Shown: piece by piece, positions 18,162 through 26,570 of the stretch
Position numbering within the stretch: the first letter of the stretch is position 1
How the letters are laid out: the number at the start of each line of letters is the position of its first letter
Source of the DNA: an uncultured Lentisphaerota bacterium
Lineage (GTDB): Bacteria > Verrucomicrobiota > Kiritimatiellia > CAIQIC01
Assembly: GCA_903889245.1 (NCBI GenBank)
Contig: CAISWQ010000103.1
Span: forward strand, 1-64,000
Length of the DNA stretch: 64,000 bases
Direction of reading: 5' to 3'
Notes under the pieces: generated by a model
Told to the model about the DNA's origin: nothing
What the model saw: only the letters and a program-made list of their open reading frames with translations
Databases searched by the model: none
Translations under genes and position numbers: made by a program

Positions 18162-18947
18162 CTAGGTGGAGCGCAGCAGGCCGAGCGCGAGGCTGCGGCT
18201 GTTCGGTAGCAGTTCGGCGTGCGTTTGCAGGAAGCGGCCGAGCAGCGTCTCCATCGCACCGAGTTGGCGCGCGGTACACTGCGTCAGCCGCGCCGCGCGC
18301 GGGCTGGCCGAGGCCTGCCAGCCGGCGAGCATCGCGAGCGCATCGGAGGCGACCGGTTCGCCGCGTTCGCCCCGCGCGGCGCAGCCGGCGCAGACCAGCC
18401 CGCCGCGCGCCATTGCGAAGTGTGGCGCGCGCGTTGCCGGCAGCAGCGCCGCGCCGCAATCGAGACAGGCGTCGAGCCGCGGCTGGACGCCGTGCGCCTC
18501 GAGCAGCTTGAGTTCAAACCAGTAGAGCGCGGCCTCGGTCGCGCCGGCCTCGGCGAGTTCATCGAGCGTGGTTTCCAGCGCGCGGAAAAGCTGCGGCTGC
18601 GGCGCATCGGGCAGCGTCAGCCGCGCGACGGCGTCGGCGCAGTAGGAGGCGGCTGCGGCCGCGCGCCAGTCGCTGCGGAAGCGGTCACGGCGCGCCAGCG
18701 GCGTGCATTCGCGGGCGATGTGGATGTGGTTGCGCTCGCGCGCGTAAAAGAGCAGCTCGCAGGAATAGAAGAGATCGAACTGGCCGAGGAACGGGCTTTT
18801 GGGTCGCTGCGCGCCCTTGATCAACGTGGCGATTTTGCCGTGTTCCACCGCGAACCACTGCACGATCCGCGAGGTGTTCGAGACCGGCGCGATGCGCAGG
18901 ACGAGCGCGGTGTCCTTGAGGATGTGGCCTGGGTCCGCCGCGCTCAT
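18162..18947 (-). CDS. recO: DNA repair protein RecO
   Basis: A 261-residue protein with the RecO order: an N-terminal OB fold (LKDTALVLRIAPVSNTSRIVQWF, GKIATLIKGAQRPKSPFLGQFD), a helical middle, and a zinc site (CLDCGAALL...CAGC). RecO loads RecA at gaps with RecR and anneals single strands. The ATG overlaps the stop of the upstream DUF502 gene as ATGA, so the two are translationally coupled. In the N-terminal region GAQRPKSPF matches the DNA-binding loop of the family. Confidence 0.93.
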   Translation of the reverse strand: MSAADPGHILKDTALVLRIAPVSNTSRIVQWFAVEHGKIATLIKGAQRPKSPFLGQFDLFYSCELLFYARERNHIHIARECTPLARRDRFRSDWRAAAAASYCADAVARLTLPDAPQPQLFRALETTLDELAEAGATEAALYWFELKLLEAHGVQPRLDACLDCGAALLPATRAPHFAMARGGLVCAGCAARGERGEPVASDALAMLAGWQASASPRAARLTQCTARQLGAMETLLGRFLQTHAELLPNSRSLALGLLRST

Positions 18948-19630
18948 GTCTGGCGTTCGACCCAGTCCTCGGCCTTCTCCAGCAGCGAGCCGCCCTCGTC
19001 GAGCGCGCCGGGGAAGACCGTGCCGCCGGAGACGAACAGCTTCATCGCCTCGCTCACCGAGACCTTCAACGGGCGCAACTCGGCGCGCCGCGCGAGGACG
19101 AAAAAGCCGGAGGTCGGCGGCGAGATCGGCAGGAAGACGCCGACCCATTCCTCCTTTGGCTCCTTGCCCGCCGCGCGCAGCGCAAGCGACTTGGGCACCT
19201 CGGCGGTGACGAAGCCCATCGCGAACAGGCCGGGCCGCGGATATTCGAGCAGCACGACCTCCTTGAACATCCCACCGCTCTGGTCGAGGATCGTCTCGCT
19301 GATCTGGCGCAGCGAGACATAGATCTTGTTGATCATCGGCACGCTCGCCAGCACCTTGTCGCCAAAGTCCAGCAGCCGCTTGCCGGCGACGTTGCGCGCC
19401 AGCAGGCCCACGAAGAACATCAGCACCACCAGCAGCACCAGGAAGACGATGCGCAGCAGGAAGACCTTCCACTGCACGTCCTGCACTGCCTTCGGCAGCC
19501 ACGCCACGATGAAATCGGTCGTCAGGCCGAAGAGCCAGTTGGCGATGAAGATCGTCAGCAGCACCGGCAACAGCAGCAGCATGCCGACGAGAATATTGCT
19601 CCGCACGTTCCGCCAGATGATGTCTTTCAT
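18944..19630 (-). CDS. DUF502 inner-membrane protein
   Basis: A 228-residue protein with two strong membrane segments (ILVGMLLLLPVLLTIFIANW and LRIVFLVLLVVLMFFVGLLA) followed by a soluble domain with the DUF502 wording VPMINKIYVSLRQISETIL and VVLLEYPRPGLFAMGFVT. The function of DUF502 is unknown. Here it overlaps recO by 4 bp. A palindrome pair lies just upstream of the start. Confidence 0.88.
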   Translation of the reverse strand: MKDIIWRNVRSNILVGMLLLLPVLLTIFIANWLFGLTTDFIVAWLPKAVQDVQWKVFLLRIVFLVLLVVLMFFVGLLARNVAGKRLLDFGDKVLASVPMINKIYVSLRQISETILDQSGGMFKEVVLLEYPRPGLFAMGFVTAEVPKSLALRAAGKEPKEEWVGVFLPISPPTSGFFVLARRAELRPLKVSVSEAMKLFVSGGTVFPGALDEGGSLLEKAEDWVERQT

Positions 19631-19673
19631 AAAACGTCCCTACCGCGCGCCGACCATACCCGCGATCAGTCCG

Positions 19674-19723
19674 TTTTCCAAGGTTTGGGAAAAGTGGTGC
19701 CAAAACTTCCAAGGTCGGGAAAG
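19674..19723. repeat. Phased palindrome pair (19683, 19714)
   Basis: Two degenerate copies with 31-bp centre spacing, upstream of the DUF502 gene and downstream of the propeller-cytochrome gene. Confidence 0.82.
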
Positions 19724-19779
19724 AGCTTTACGTGCGACGAAGTTGTCAGGCGCACACGGACGGGCGACCAGGGGCAATC

Positions 19780-22587
19780 TCAAGGCAGTGTTGTGGCGAG
19801 ACCATCGAGGCGCGGGCGGTCACGCAGGCGCTGCGGGATGTCGGCGAAGGTCTTCAAAATCGCCTGGTAATCGGGATCGTTGGTGCTGGTGAAAACCGGC
19901 CGGCCGCACCGTTCCGTGCCGCCGGAATGTTTCGCGAGCGGCGCGAGCAGGAACGGATTGTCCTGCGGGTTGGTGATGCGGGTGAAAAACTGACGCGGAA
20001 TCTTACCGCCGGCGTGACACGCGGCGCAGCGGCGCGCGGCGACGTCGGCGAGCGTGGCATCGAGCTGGGCGGGATAGAGCCGGCGGCAGCCGGGCAGCGT
20101 GATGTCGTGCGAGGCGCTGGTCGGGTAATAGGGCACGTTGCAATCCATCCACGCGAAGAGCCGGCGGCGCTCGGTATCGGTGAGTTGCACGCGCGGGCGG
20201 CCGGCGGCGTCGGGATGACCGGCGCGCAGCAAGTCGGCGAGCGGACTGGCGGGGCTGCCCCAGGCGCGCGGCCGGATGTCGAGGATGTTCGACTCGGTGC
20301 CGTTATAGGTGGGAATCCAACTGACCAGTTGCGTGCGGAACGCGGCCATGCTGCCGCCGCCGCGGTGCGGGTCCTCGGCGGGCGTCCCGCGGCGCGCAAG
20401 CACGTCGTAGGAGACGCTGAAGATATCGGTGAGGTCGCCGGCGAGGTCCACGCCGCGCGGGTACTGTCGCGCGTTGTGGCACGATACGCAGTGCTGGTCG
20501 AGCACGGACTGGACGATCTGCGCGTAGCTGAAGCCGCCGACGCCCCACTCGGGCGGCGTAAGCTGCTGCGGCGCGCGCTGCATGGCGAGCGGGCGCGCCG
20601 CCGGCGTCGGCGTCGTCAGGCGCTCCTCGTGGCAACCGATGCAGGTCTGCACCTCGCCGGGCGCGAGGTGCGTGAAGCTGCGCATGCGCTGGAGTGCGCG
20701 GCCCTCGCCGTCGAGCGCCATGAAGTAGAGCGGCACATTGGCCGGCACGCGGAAGCTCGCGGAGCCATCCGCCTCGACGCGCGCGCTGCCCCAGATTTTT
20801 TTCGGCGCATAGGTGGCGCCGCACGAGACCACCGGGAACTGGAAGCCGAACAGCCGCCGGTCGGGATTGACGCTGACGGGCTTGGCGATTTCCTGCACGA
20901 CGCGCAGCTCCTTGATCTCGCCGCGTCGTACGTCGGGCGCGAGGCCGGCGTAGACATCCTGTAGATAAAGCGTGGCCCAGTCGGTCTCCGTGTTGCGCGC
21001 GGGGATCTGGCCCTGCACGACCGGCGGGGTGGGGCGCGCGCGCAGCGGTTGCGCGTTGAAGTTGCCGAGCTGACCCGGCCGCGCGAGCACGACCGCCTGC
21101 TCCGTGCCGGCAAGGTTGCGCACCAGCAGCGTACCCTCGCGCGAGACGAGGAAGCGCTCGGCGTCGAGCGGATACAGGCTTTCGTAGGGCCCGCGCACAC
21201 GGTTGCCATCGCCCTTCGCCACCTCGCCGATGTTGATCTCCGGCGTCAGGTTGCGGATCGCGGCCTGCGCGTTGACGCCGCGTCGCCGGTCGAGCAAACC
21301 GATCGCGCCACGGCACGGGCCGTTGTGCGCGGTCAGGATGCAGAGGATTTCGTCGCGGCCGGGGATGGCGCGTGGCTCCATGAACGTCGCCGGCGAAAGC
21401 ACCCGGTTGCCGAAGAACGCGTGCAGGCCGGTGCCATCGGGATTGATGGTCCACAGGCTCTGGATCGGGATCGCGGGCCGGTCCACATATTCCCACCGCG
21501 AGTAGATGAGGCGGCCATCGGGCAGCACGGCGGGCGTGAAGTCGTTGAGATAGTTGGCGGAAAGCTGCCGGACGTTCTGGCCGTCGCGGTCCATGCGGTG
21601 CAGGATGCCGGCGGGCGAACTCCAGCAGTAGGCGAAGGCCGCGCGGCGCGTCGAGAGAAACGCGATACCGCCATCGGGCAGCCAGCAGCCGTTGAAGTTA
21701 TAGTCGTCGCCGTCGGTCAGTTGCGTCAGCCCCGTGCCGTCGCGGCGGATGCGGAAGAGGTGGAAACGGCGCATGTCGCGCATCCAACTGAAGAGGATGT
21801 CCTGGCCATCGAACGAGACATCGCAGTCGAGGATGACACCCTGCGTGGCGTCCACCAGTCGCCGCAGCTTCTGTGTGGTCACATCGAGCACATGGAGCCC
21901 GCCGCCCGGTTGCAGCCCTTCGCAGTGATAGGTATAGACGTGTGTGGGCTTGATCGGCTGGCGCTGCACGAGCACGAGTTCGCGGAAGCCCAGCCCGCCG
22001 TTCGCGAGCTGCTGCGCGAGCGCGGCGGACGTTGGCAGCTCCGGCTGGCCGGGCGTTGCGTGCGGCGCGGAAAATTTCCCGAGCACTTCGTCCGGCGGCG
22101 AGCGGTCGAAGATTTTGATTTCCGACGCGCCGGGATTCGGACCGCCATCCATCTGTGTGAAGCGCAGCGTCAACTGGCGCGCCTGCACCGGCGCGGGCAG
22201 CCGGATGCGCTGCGGCCCGTGGCCGGGCTTGAGCGCCGACGCGGCGAGCGGCGTCGCCGCGCCATCGGCGAGCAGTTGGACCTGCAGGAAGTTCTCGTCC
22301 CAGAGCCACGCCGTGCGGCCATAGTAGACGACCTCGGCGATGGTCACCGGCGCGGGCCACGCGAAGACCAGTTGCGCGTTGGCGGCCTGCGCGCGCGGCA
22401 GGCACCATGCCGCGCCCACGTCGGCGTGCGCTTCCGCCGCGGGGATTTTCCCATCGGCGACGAACTGCGGCTGGTAGGCGCTGCTGTACTGGCCGCTGGC
22501 GGTGATGCGCGCGCGTGGTGCGAGGTTGACCGCATCGGCGGCGTGCGCCGCGGCAGCCAGTGCCAGCCCTAGCCAGGCGGATTGCAT
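19780..22587 (-). CDS. Secreted tri-haem propeller cytochrome (hydrazine synthase alpha-like)
   Basis: A 935-residue exported protein. A short signal (LGLALAAAAHAADA) is followed by a discoidin-like beta sandwich (about 20-165), a TolB-like propeller (about 200-530; FDGQDILFSWMRD, LTDGDDYNFNGCWLPDGGI, IYSRWEYVDRP) and a cytochrome part. Haem-binding motifs are CIGCH at residue 649, CVSCH at 700 and CAACH at 854. This order matches PVC proteins annotated as hydrazine synthase alpha-like, most of which come from organisms without anammox. An electron-transfer or oxidative role in glycan breakdown is possible; no partner subunit is adjacent. A paralogue with a different N-terminal domain is at 34519. 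Confidence 0.82.
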   Translation of the reverse strand: MQSAWLGLALAAAAHAADAVNLAPRARITASGQYSSAYQPQFVADGKIPAAEAHADVGAAWCLPRAQAANAQLVFAWPAPVTIAEVVYYGRTAWLWDENFLQVQLLADGAATPLAASALKPGHGPQRIRLPAPVQARQLTLRFTQMDGGPNPGASEIKIFDRSPPDEVLGKFSAPHATPGQPELPTSAALAQQLANGGLGFRELVLVQRQPIKPTHVYTYHCEGLQPGGGLHVLDVTTQKLRRLVDATQGVILDCDVSFDGQDILFSWMRDMRRFHLFRIRRDGTGLTQLTDGDDYNFNGCWLPDGGIAFLSTRRAAFAYCWSSPAGILHRMDRDGQNVRQLSANYLNDFTPAVLPDGRLIYSRWEYVDRPAIPIQSLWTINPDGTGLHAFFGNRVLSPATFMEPRAIPGRDEILCILTAHNGPCRGAIGLLDRRRGVNAQAAIRNLTPEINIGEVAKGDGNRVRGPYESLYPLDAERFLVSREGTLLVRNLAGTEQAVVLARPGQLGNFNAQPLRARPTPPVVQGQIPARNTETDWATLYLQDVYAGLAPDVRRGEIKELRVVQEIAKPVSVNPDRRLFGFQFPVVSCGATYAPKKIWGSARVEADGSASFRVPANVPLYFMALDGEGRALQRMRSFTHLAPGEVQTCIGCHEERLTTPTPAARPLAMQRAPQQLTPPEWGVGGFSYAQIVQSVLDQHCVSCHNARQYPRGVDLAGDLTDIFSVSYDVLARRGTPAEDPHRGGGSMAAFRTQLVSWIPTYNGTESNILDIRPRAWGSPASPLADLLRAGHPDAAGRPRVQLTDTERRRLFAWMDCNVPYYPTSASHDITLPGCRRLYPAQLDATLADVAARRCAACHAGGKIPRQFFTRITNPQDNPFLLAPLAKHSGGTERCGRPVFTSTNDPDYQAILKTFADIPQRLRDRPRLDGLATTLP

Positions 22588-22625
22588 GGGCGCATTCTCC
22601 CGGTGCGACCCGACCCGTCAAGCCC

Positions 22626-22675
22626 TTTTCCAACGCTTGGAAACCGGACGCGCGCTTTTTCCAAGCCTTGGAAAA
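22626..22675. repeat. Phased palindrome pair (22635, 22666)
   Basis: Two copies with 31-bp spacing, just upstream of the propeller-cytochrome start codon. The first has CCAAC instead of CCAAG. Confidence 0.88.
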
Positions 22676-22733
22676 ACAGCCGGCGGGGTTGTCGCGGCCA
22701 TGTCGCGCGGGATCGCGCCGGCTGGCCGCGGCC

Positions 22734-22758
22734 GGATACATGTTACTAACATGTATCC
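22734..22758. promoter_or_regulatory. Perfect 11-bp inverted repeat between divergent genes
   Basis: GGATACATGTT-act-AACATGTATCC, with perfect arms and a 3-bp loop, in the gap between the minus-strand cytochrome and the plus-strand phosphoesterase. It is A+T-rich in a G+C-rich setting and is unlike the repeat families here. An operator for a dimeric regulator is the best guess; a hairpin is the alternative. Confidence 0.6.
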
Positions 22759-22862
22759 GTGCCTGTAGGCAGGAGCAGGGGGGCGGAAGCTCCCGGTGGC
22801 CGCCTGACGACCTCCCGGCTTTTCTTTTTGGGCGGGCGCGGTAGGATGGCGCGGGCGAAATC

Positions 22863-23813
22863 ATGCGCGAGTTTGACATCGAAAAGTTCGTGCGGCGGCT
22901 CGGGCGCTTCCATGTGGAGCAGCGGCTGAACATGCAGGCGCACCACGCGGCCGACATCCTCGGTCCGGGGTTCATCCACATCCATATCGAGAACATGCTG
23001 TGGCTGCATTTTTTCATCAAGCGGCTCCTCCAGTTCAGCGGCTTCTATGGACTCGGTCGTCGCAATACCGCCAAGTTCGTCGTCCATCACAACGCGGTCG
23101 TGCTGCCGGAACTGCCCGCCGCGCTCGAAGGGTTGACGCTGCTGCACCTGACCGATCTGCACGCCGATTTTTCCCACGAGGCCATGTCTGCGCTGATCTA
23201 CGCGGTGCGGGACGAGAACTGGGACGCCTGCGTCTGGACCGGCGATTACCGCGGGCTGACGCACGGCCCGTGGGAGCCGGCGGCGGCGGAACTGCGGCGC
23301 GTCCGCGAGGCGCTGCGCGGTCCCGTCTATGCCGTGCTCGGCAACCACGATCCGCTGGAACTGGCCGACGCGCTGGAAGACATGGACGTGCGCCTGCTGC
23401 TTAACGAGTGTGTGGCCTTTGAGCGGGGCGGGGCGCGGCTCTGGTTCGCGGGGGTGGACGACCCGCACATTTACGAAACCGACAACATCGAAAAGGCGGT
23501 GGCCGGGATTCCCGGCGGCGAGCCGGTCGTGTTGCTCGCGCATTCGCCGGAACTCTATCGCAAGGCGGCCTATGGCGGTATTGACCTGATGTTGAGCGGC
23601 CACACGCATGGCGGGCAGCTCTGTCTGCCGGGTGGCTGGCCGATCATCGCGAACGCGCGTGTGCCGCCGCGGCTGGTCAGCGGCGCGTGGCGCTATCACC
23701 AGTTGCAGGGCTATACTTCGGCCGGCTGCGGCGTCAGCGGCGTGGATTGCCGCTACAACTGTCCACCCGAAATCGTCCTGCACCATCTGCACCGCGCGCC
23801 GGGGCCGCGATGA
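22863..23813 (+). CDS. Calcineurin-type metallophosphoesterase
   Basis: A 316-residue soluble enzyme. The metal-binding motifs appear in order: LTDLHADFSH, TGDYRGLTHG, VLGNHDPLEL, LLAHSPELY and SGHTHGGQLCLPG. The GHTHGG ending places it with the YkuE-like phosphodiesterases, a group that also includes lipid A pathway UDP-diacylglucosamine hydrolases of the LpxG type; that role is only a possibility. The N-terminal 100 residues are family-atypical and contain no membrane helix. Its stop codon overlaps the dus start as ATGA, so the two genes are coupled. Confidence 0.88.
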   Translation: MREFDIEKFVRRLGRFHVEQRLNMQAHHAADILGPGFIHIHIENMLWLHFFIKRLLQFSGFYGLGRRNTAKFVVHHNAVVLPELPAALEGLTLLHLTDLHADFSHEAMSALIYAVRDENWDACVWTGDYRGLTHGPWEPAAAELRRVREALRGPVYAVLGNHDPLELADALEDMDVRLLLNECVAFERGGARLWFAGVDDPHIYETDNIEKAVAGIPGGEPVVLLAHSPELYRKAAYGGIDLMLSGHTHGGQLCLPGGWPIIANARVPPRLVSGAWRYHQLQGYTSAGCGVSGVDCRYNCPPEIVLHHLHRAPGPR

Positions 23814-24823
23814 ACCAGGCGCCGTTCCTCGCGCCGCCGCTGGCGCTGCGCGGCGTCGCCTTCGATCCGCCGCTCTTCTGCGCGCCGATGGCGGAAATTT
23901 CCCACAGCGCCTTCCGGCGGCTGGTCGCCGACTTCGGCGGGGCGGGCGCGCTGTTCACCGAGATGCTCTCGGCAAAGCAACTGCTCAACGAGGAGCTGCA
24001 CCATTCACCGTGGACGAAACGGCGCGCGTGCGAAGGCCGCGTGATCTACCAGTTGCTCGTCGTGGACACGGCGAAGCTGCCGGAGATTCTCGACCACCTC
24101 GCCGCGCTCGCGCCCGACGGGCTCGACCTGAACAGCTCGTGTCCCGCGCCGACCATCCGCGCGATGGGCGGCGGCGCGGACCTGTTTGAGGACGCAACGC
24201 GCCTGCGCGCCATCCTGCGCGTCCTGCGCGCGCGCTTCGCGGGGCCGCTGACCGTGAAAATCCGGCTCGGCCGCGAGGAAGAGGGCTGGCGCGCGCGGCT
24301 CGGCGAAAGGCTGCGGCTGCTGCGCGAGGAGGGCGTGGACGGGCTGACGCTTCACCCGCGCTTCGCCGGCGACAAGCTCAAGCGCGCGCCGCGCCACGAG
24401 CTCTACGCCGAGCTCGCCGCCGAGGCGCGGCTGCCCATCATCGCCAACGGTGACATCCTCGATCCGCACTACGTCCACAGCCGCGCCGCCGACTTCGCGC
24501 CCGCCGCCGGCCTGATGCTCGGCCGCATCGCCGCCGCACGGCCGTGGGTGTTTGCGCAGTGGAAAAATCCCGCACTGGCCGTGGACCACGCCGCGCTCTG
24601 GCAGCGGTTTTGTGATTACGTAGAGGAGGATTTCGCCGCCGCGCGCGCGTTGGGCCGCGTAAAAATCTTCACGGCGTATTTCTGCCGTAACTTTTTGTTC
24701 GGCCACAATTTTTTCACGTCGGTGCAATCGGCGCCGACGGTCGCCGTGGCGCGCGAGCGCGCGGCGAAATTCTTCGCGGGGCAGCCCGCCCTGACCCGTC
24801 ATATCAATCTGGCCGGCATCTGA
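23810..24823 (+). CDS. tRNA-dihydrouridine synthase family protein
   Basis: A 337-residue FMN-dependent TIM barrel. The start at 23810 is chosen because it overlaps the upstream stop as ATGA and opens ahead of the conserved LFCAPMAEISHSAFRRL. The proton-donating cysteine is Cys111 in LNSSCPAPTIRAMGGG. Further family motifs are TVKIRLG, LTLHPRFAGDK and IIANGDI. Dus enzymes reduce uridines in tRNA D loops. It does not match DusA or DusC well, so no subtype symbol is given. Confidence 0.9.
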   Translation: MNQAPFLAPPLALRGVAFDPPLFCAPMAEISHSAFRRLVADFGGAGALFTEMLSAKQLLNEELHHSPWTKRRACEGRVIYQLLVVDTAKLPEILDHLAALAPDGLDLNSSCPAPTIRAMGGGADLFEDATRLRAILRVLRARFAGPLTVKIRLGREEEGWRARLGERLRLLREEGVDGLTLHPRFAGDKLKRAPRHELYAELAAEARLPIIANGDILDPHYVHSRAADFAPAAGLMLGRIAAARPWVFAQWKNPALAVDHAALWQRFCDYVEEDFAAARALGRVKIFTAYFCRNFLFGHNFFTSVQSAPTVAVARERAAKFFAGQPALTRHINLAGI

Positions 24824-24859
24824 CCGTGGCCGGTCTCCAAGGTCCGGACGAGGACCGGT

Positions 24860-24938
24860 TTTTCCAAGGGTTGGAAAAGTACAGCGGAAAATTTCCAAGG
24901 CTTGGGAAAAATAGCAGACTCTTCCAAGCCCCGGACGC
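24860..24938. repeat. Phased palindrome array, three sites (24869, 24900, 24929)
   Basis: Spacings are 31 and 29 bp. The array lies between the convergent dus and lpxA genes, where no promoter is expected. Confidence 0.88.
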
Positions 24939-24946
24939 GACCCGGT

Positions 24947-25750
24947 TCACCCGGCTTCCGCGTCAGCCGCGCTGCCAGCATAACCAGCGAGGCCGCGCTT
25001 GCTGGTGGCGACGAAGTCGGCCAGCTCGTGGGCGGGCCCCGGCGGCAGCTCGGCGCGGATGCGGGCGACGGCGTCGCGGTAGTTGAGCCCGGCGAGGTAG
25101 AGCAGCTTGAAGGCGCGCTTGATCTCCAGCCGCTGCTCCGGCGTAAAGCCGGCGCGGCGCAGGCCGACGATGTTCAGGCCGGCGACGCCGTTCATTGTCG
25201 TGCCGTGCATCGTGCAGAACGGCGGCACGTCCTGGCTGATGCCGGCGAGTCCTTGCAGCATGGCGAGCCGGCCGATGCGGCAGAACTGGTGGACCGCGGC
25301 GTTGCCGCCACAGAAGACGTTGTCGCCCACCTCGACGTAGCCGCCGAGCAGCACGCCGTTCGCGAGGATCACGCGGTTGCCAAGCTGGACGTTGTGCGCG
25401 AGATGGCTGTTGGCCATCAGGTAGCAGCCCTCGCCGACGGTCGTCACGGTGTCGGGCTTTGTGCCGCGGTGAATCGTGACGCCCTCGCGGAAGGTGCAGT
25501 CGGCGCCGATGCGGACGAACGTGGGGGCGTCGCGGAAGCCGAGGTCCTGCGGCAGATCGCCGAGTACGGCGTTGGCGTGGACGCGGCAGCGCGGGCCGAG
25601 CGTGACGTAGCGGCCGACGACCGCGTGCGGGCCGATGAGGCAGCCCTCGCCGAGCCGCGCGCCGGCCTCGATGAACGCGCCCGCGCCGACACTGACCTCC
25701 GCGCCGAGTTCGGCGCCCGCTTCCACCACCGCTGTGGGATGAATGTTCAT
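24947..25750 (-). CDS. lpxA: UDP-N-acetylglucosamine acyltransferase LpxA
   Basis: A 267-residue left-handed beta-helix protein starting MNIHPTAVVEAGAELG. Hexapeptide repeats run through residues 2-190. The catalytic histidine lies in MANSHLAHNVQLGNRV, and the family segment GGNAAVHQFCRIGRLAM follows. The C-terminal helical part (LRRAGFTPEQRLEIKRAF) is complete. It performs the first step of lipid A synthesis and so shows a lipopolysaccharide-bearing outer membrane. It is last in the dksA-lspA-miaA-hflX-radC-lpxA run, 8 bp after radC. Confidence 0.96.
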   Translation of the reverse strand: MNIHPTAVVEAGAELGAEVSVGAGAFIEAGARLGEGCLIGPHAVVGRYVTLGPRCRVHANAVLGDLPQDLGFRDAPTFVRIGADCTFREGVTIHRGTKPDTVTTVGEGCYLMANSHLAHNVQLGNRVILANGVLLGGYVEVGDNVFCGGNAAVHQFCRIGRLAMLQGLAGISQDVPPFCTMHGTTMNGVAGLNIVGLRRAGFTPEQRLEIKRAFKLLYLAGLNYRDAVARIRAELPPGPAHELADFVATSKRGLAGYAGSAADAEAG

Positions 25751-25758
25751 AATGTGTT

Positions 25759-26514
25759 TCAGGTTTTGAATTCGACCAGCCCCGCCTCGCGCAGGCTCAC
25801 GTGCCGGCGGTCGGCGTCGTCGGGGCGGCCGAGGATAACATGGTCGAGTACCGGAATGCCAACGACTTTGCCGGCGGCGACCAGCTCGCGCGTCAGGCGG
25901 ATGTCCTCGGCCGAGGGCGTCGGGTCGCCGGAGGGATGGTTGTGCGCGAGCACGAGTGCGCTGCTGCCGCAGGCGATCGCCTCGCGGAAGACTTCGCGCG
26001 GATGCGCGAGGCTGGCATCGGCCAGGCCGGAGGTGATCGCGACCGGCGGCCGTTTGAGGCGGTACTTCACATCGAGCGGCAGCATCCAAAGCACCTCCTG
26101 CCCGCGCCCGCGCGTCTCCTCGCCGAGCACCTTTACGACGTCCTCCGGTGTGCGCACGAGCTGTTGTGCATCGAGCTTTTCGTGGCTCATCCGCCGCGCG
26201 AGTTCGAGCGCGGCCTTGAGCAGCTTGCTTTTCGCCGGTCCGATGCCACGGATGCTTTTGAAGGCGTCGGCGGAATCCTCGGCCAGCGCCGTGAGCGAGC
26301 CGTACTTCCCGCGCAGCGCCCGCGCCACCTCCAGCACATTGAAGCCCCGCGTACCGCTGCCCAGCAGGATGGCGAGCAGTTCTTCGTTGGTGAGCGCCGC
26401 CGCGCCCTGCTGCGCCATCTTCTCGCGCGGTCGCGTATCCGGCGGCAAGTCACGGACGCGCGCGGGCGTGGTCGGCGTCAGAACCGGATACAGCGTCTTG
26501 TCTGTCTTGCCCAT
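25759..26514 (-). CDS. radC: RadC family (JAB/MPN+ domain) protein
   Basis: A 251-residue protein with helix-hairpin-helix elements (about 30-100; FKSIRGIGPAKSKLLKAALEL) and a C-terminal JAMM metalloprotease-like domain with the zinc motif LAHNHPSGDPTPSAEDIRL. Despite its name, RadC has no proven repair role. The start MGKTDK is chosen for its GGAGG eight bases upstream; an ATG 18 bp earlier (MSEGCA) is possible. It lies 56 bp after hflX and 8 bp before lpxA. Confidence 0.95.
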   Translation of the reverse strand: MGKTDKTLYPVLTPTTPARVRDLPPDTRPREKMAQQGAAALTNEELLAILLGSGTRGFNVLEVARALRGKYGSLTALAEDSADAFKSIRGIGPAKSKLLKAALELARRMSHEKLDAQQLVRTPEDVVKVLGEETRGRGQEVLWMLPLDVKYRLKRPPVAITSGLADASLAHPREVFREAIACGSSALVLAHNHPSGDPTPSAEDIRLTRELVAAGKVVGIPVLDHVILGRPDDADRRHVSLREAGLVEFKT

Positions 26515-26570
26515 GGCGCAGCCCTCCGACATTTTTCCCGCCCGAAGGCTGGCCCTCCCGCGGAGAATTG

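Noticed and set aside
19780-22587. Evidence for anammox metabolism
   Set aside because: Only the alpha-like propeller/haem architecture is shared. No beta or gamma subunit or hydrazine dehydrogenase is nearby, and such proteins are widespread in PVC bacteria without anammox.
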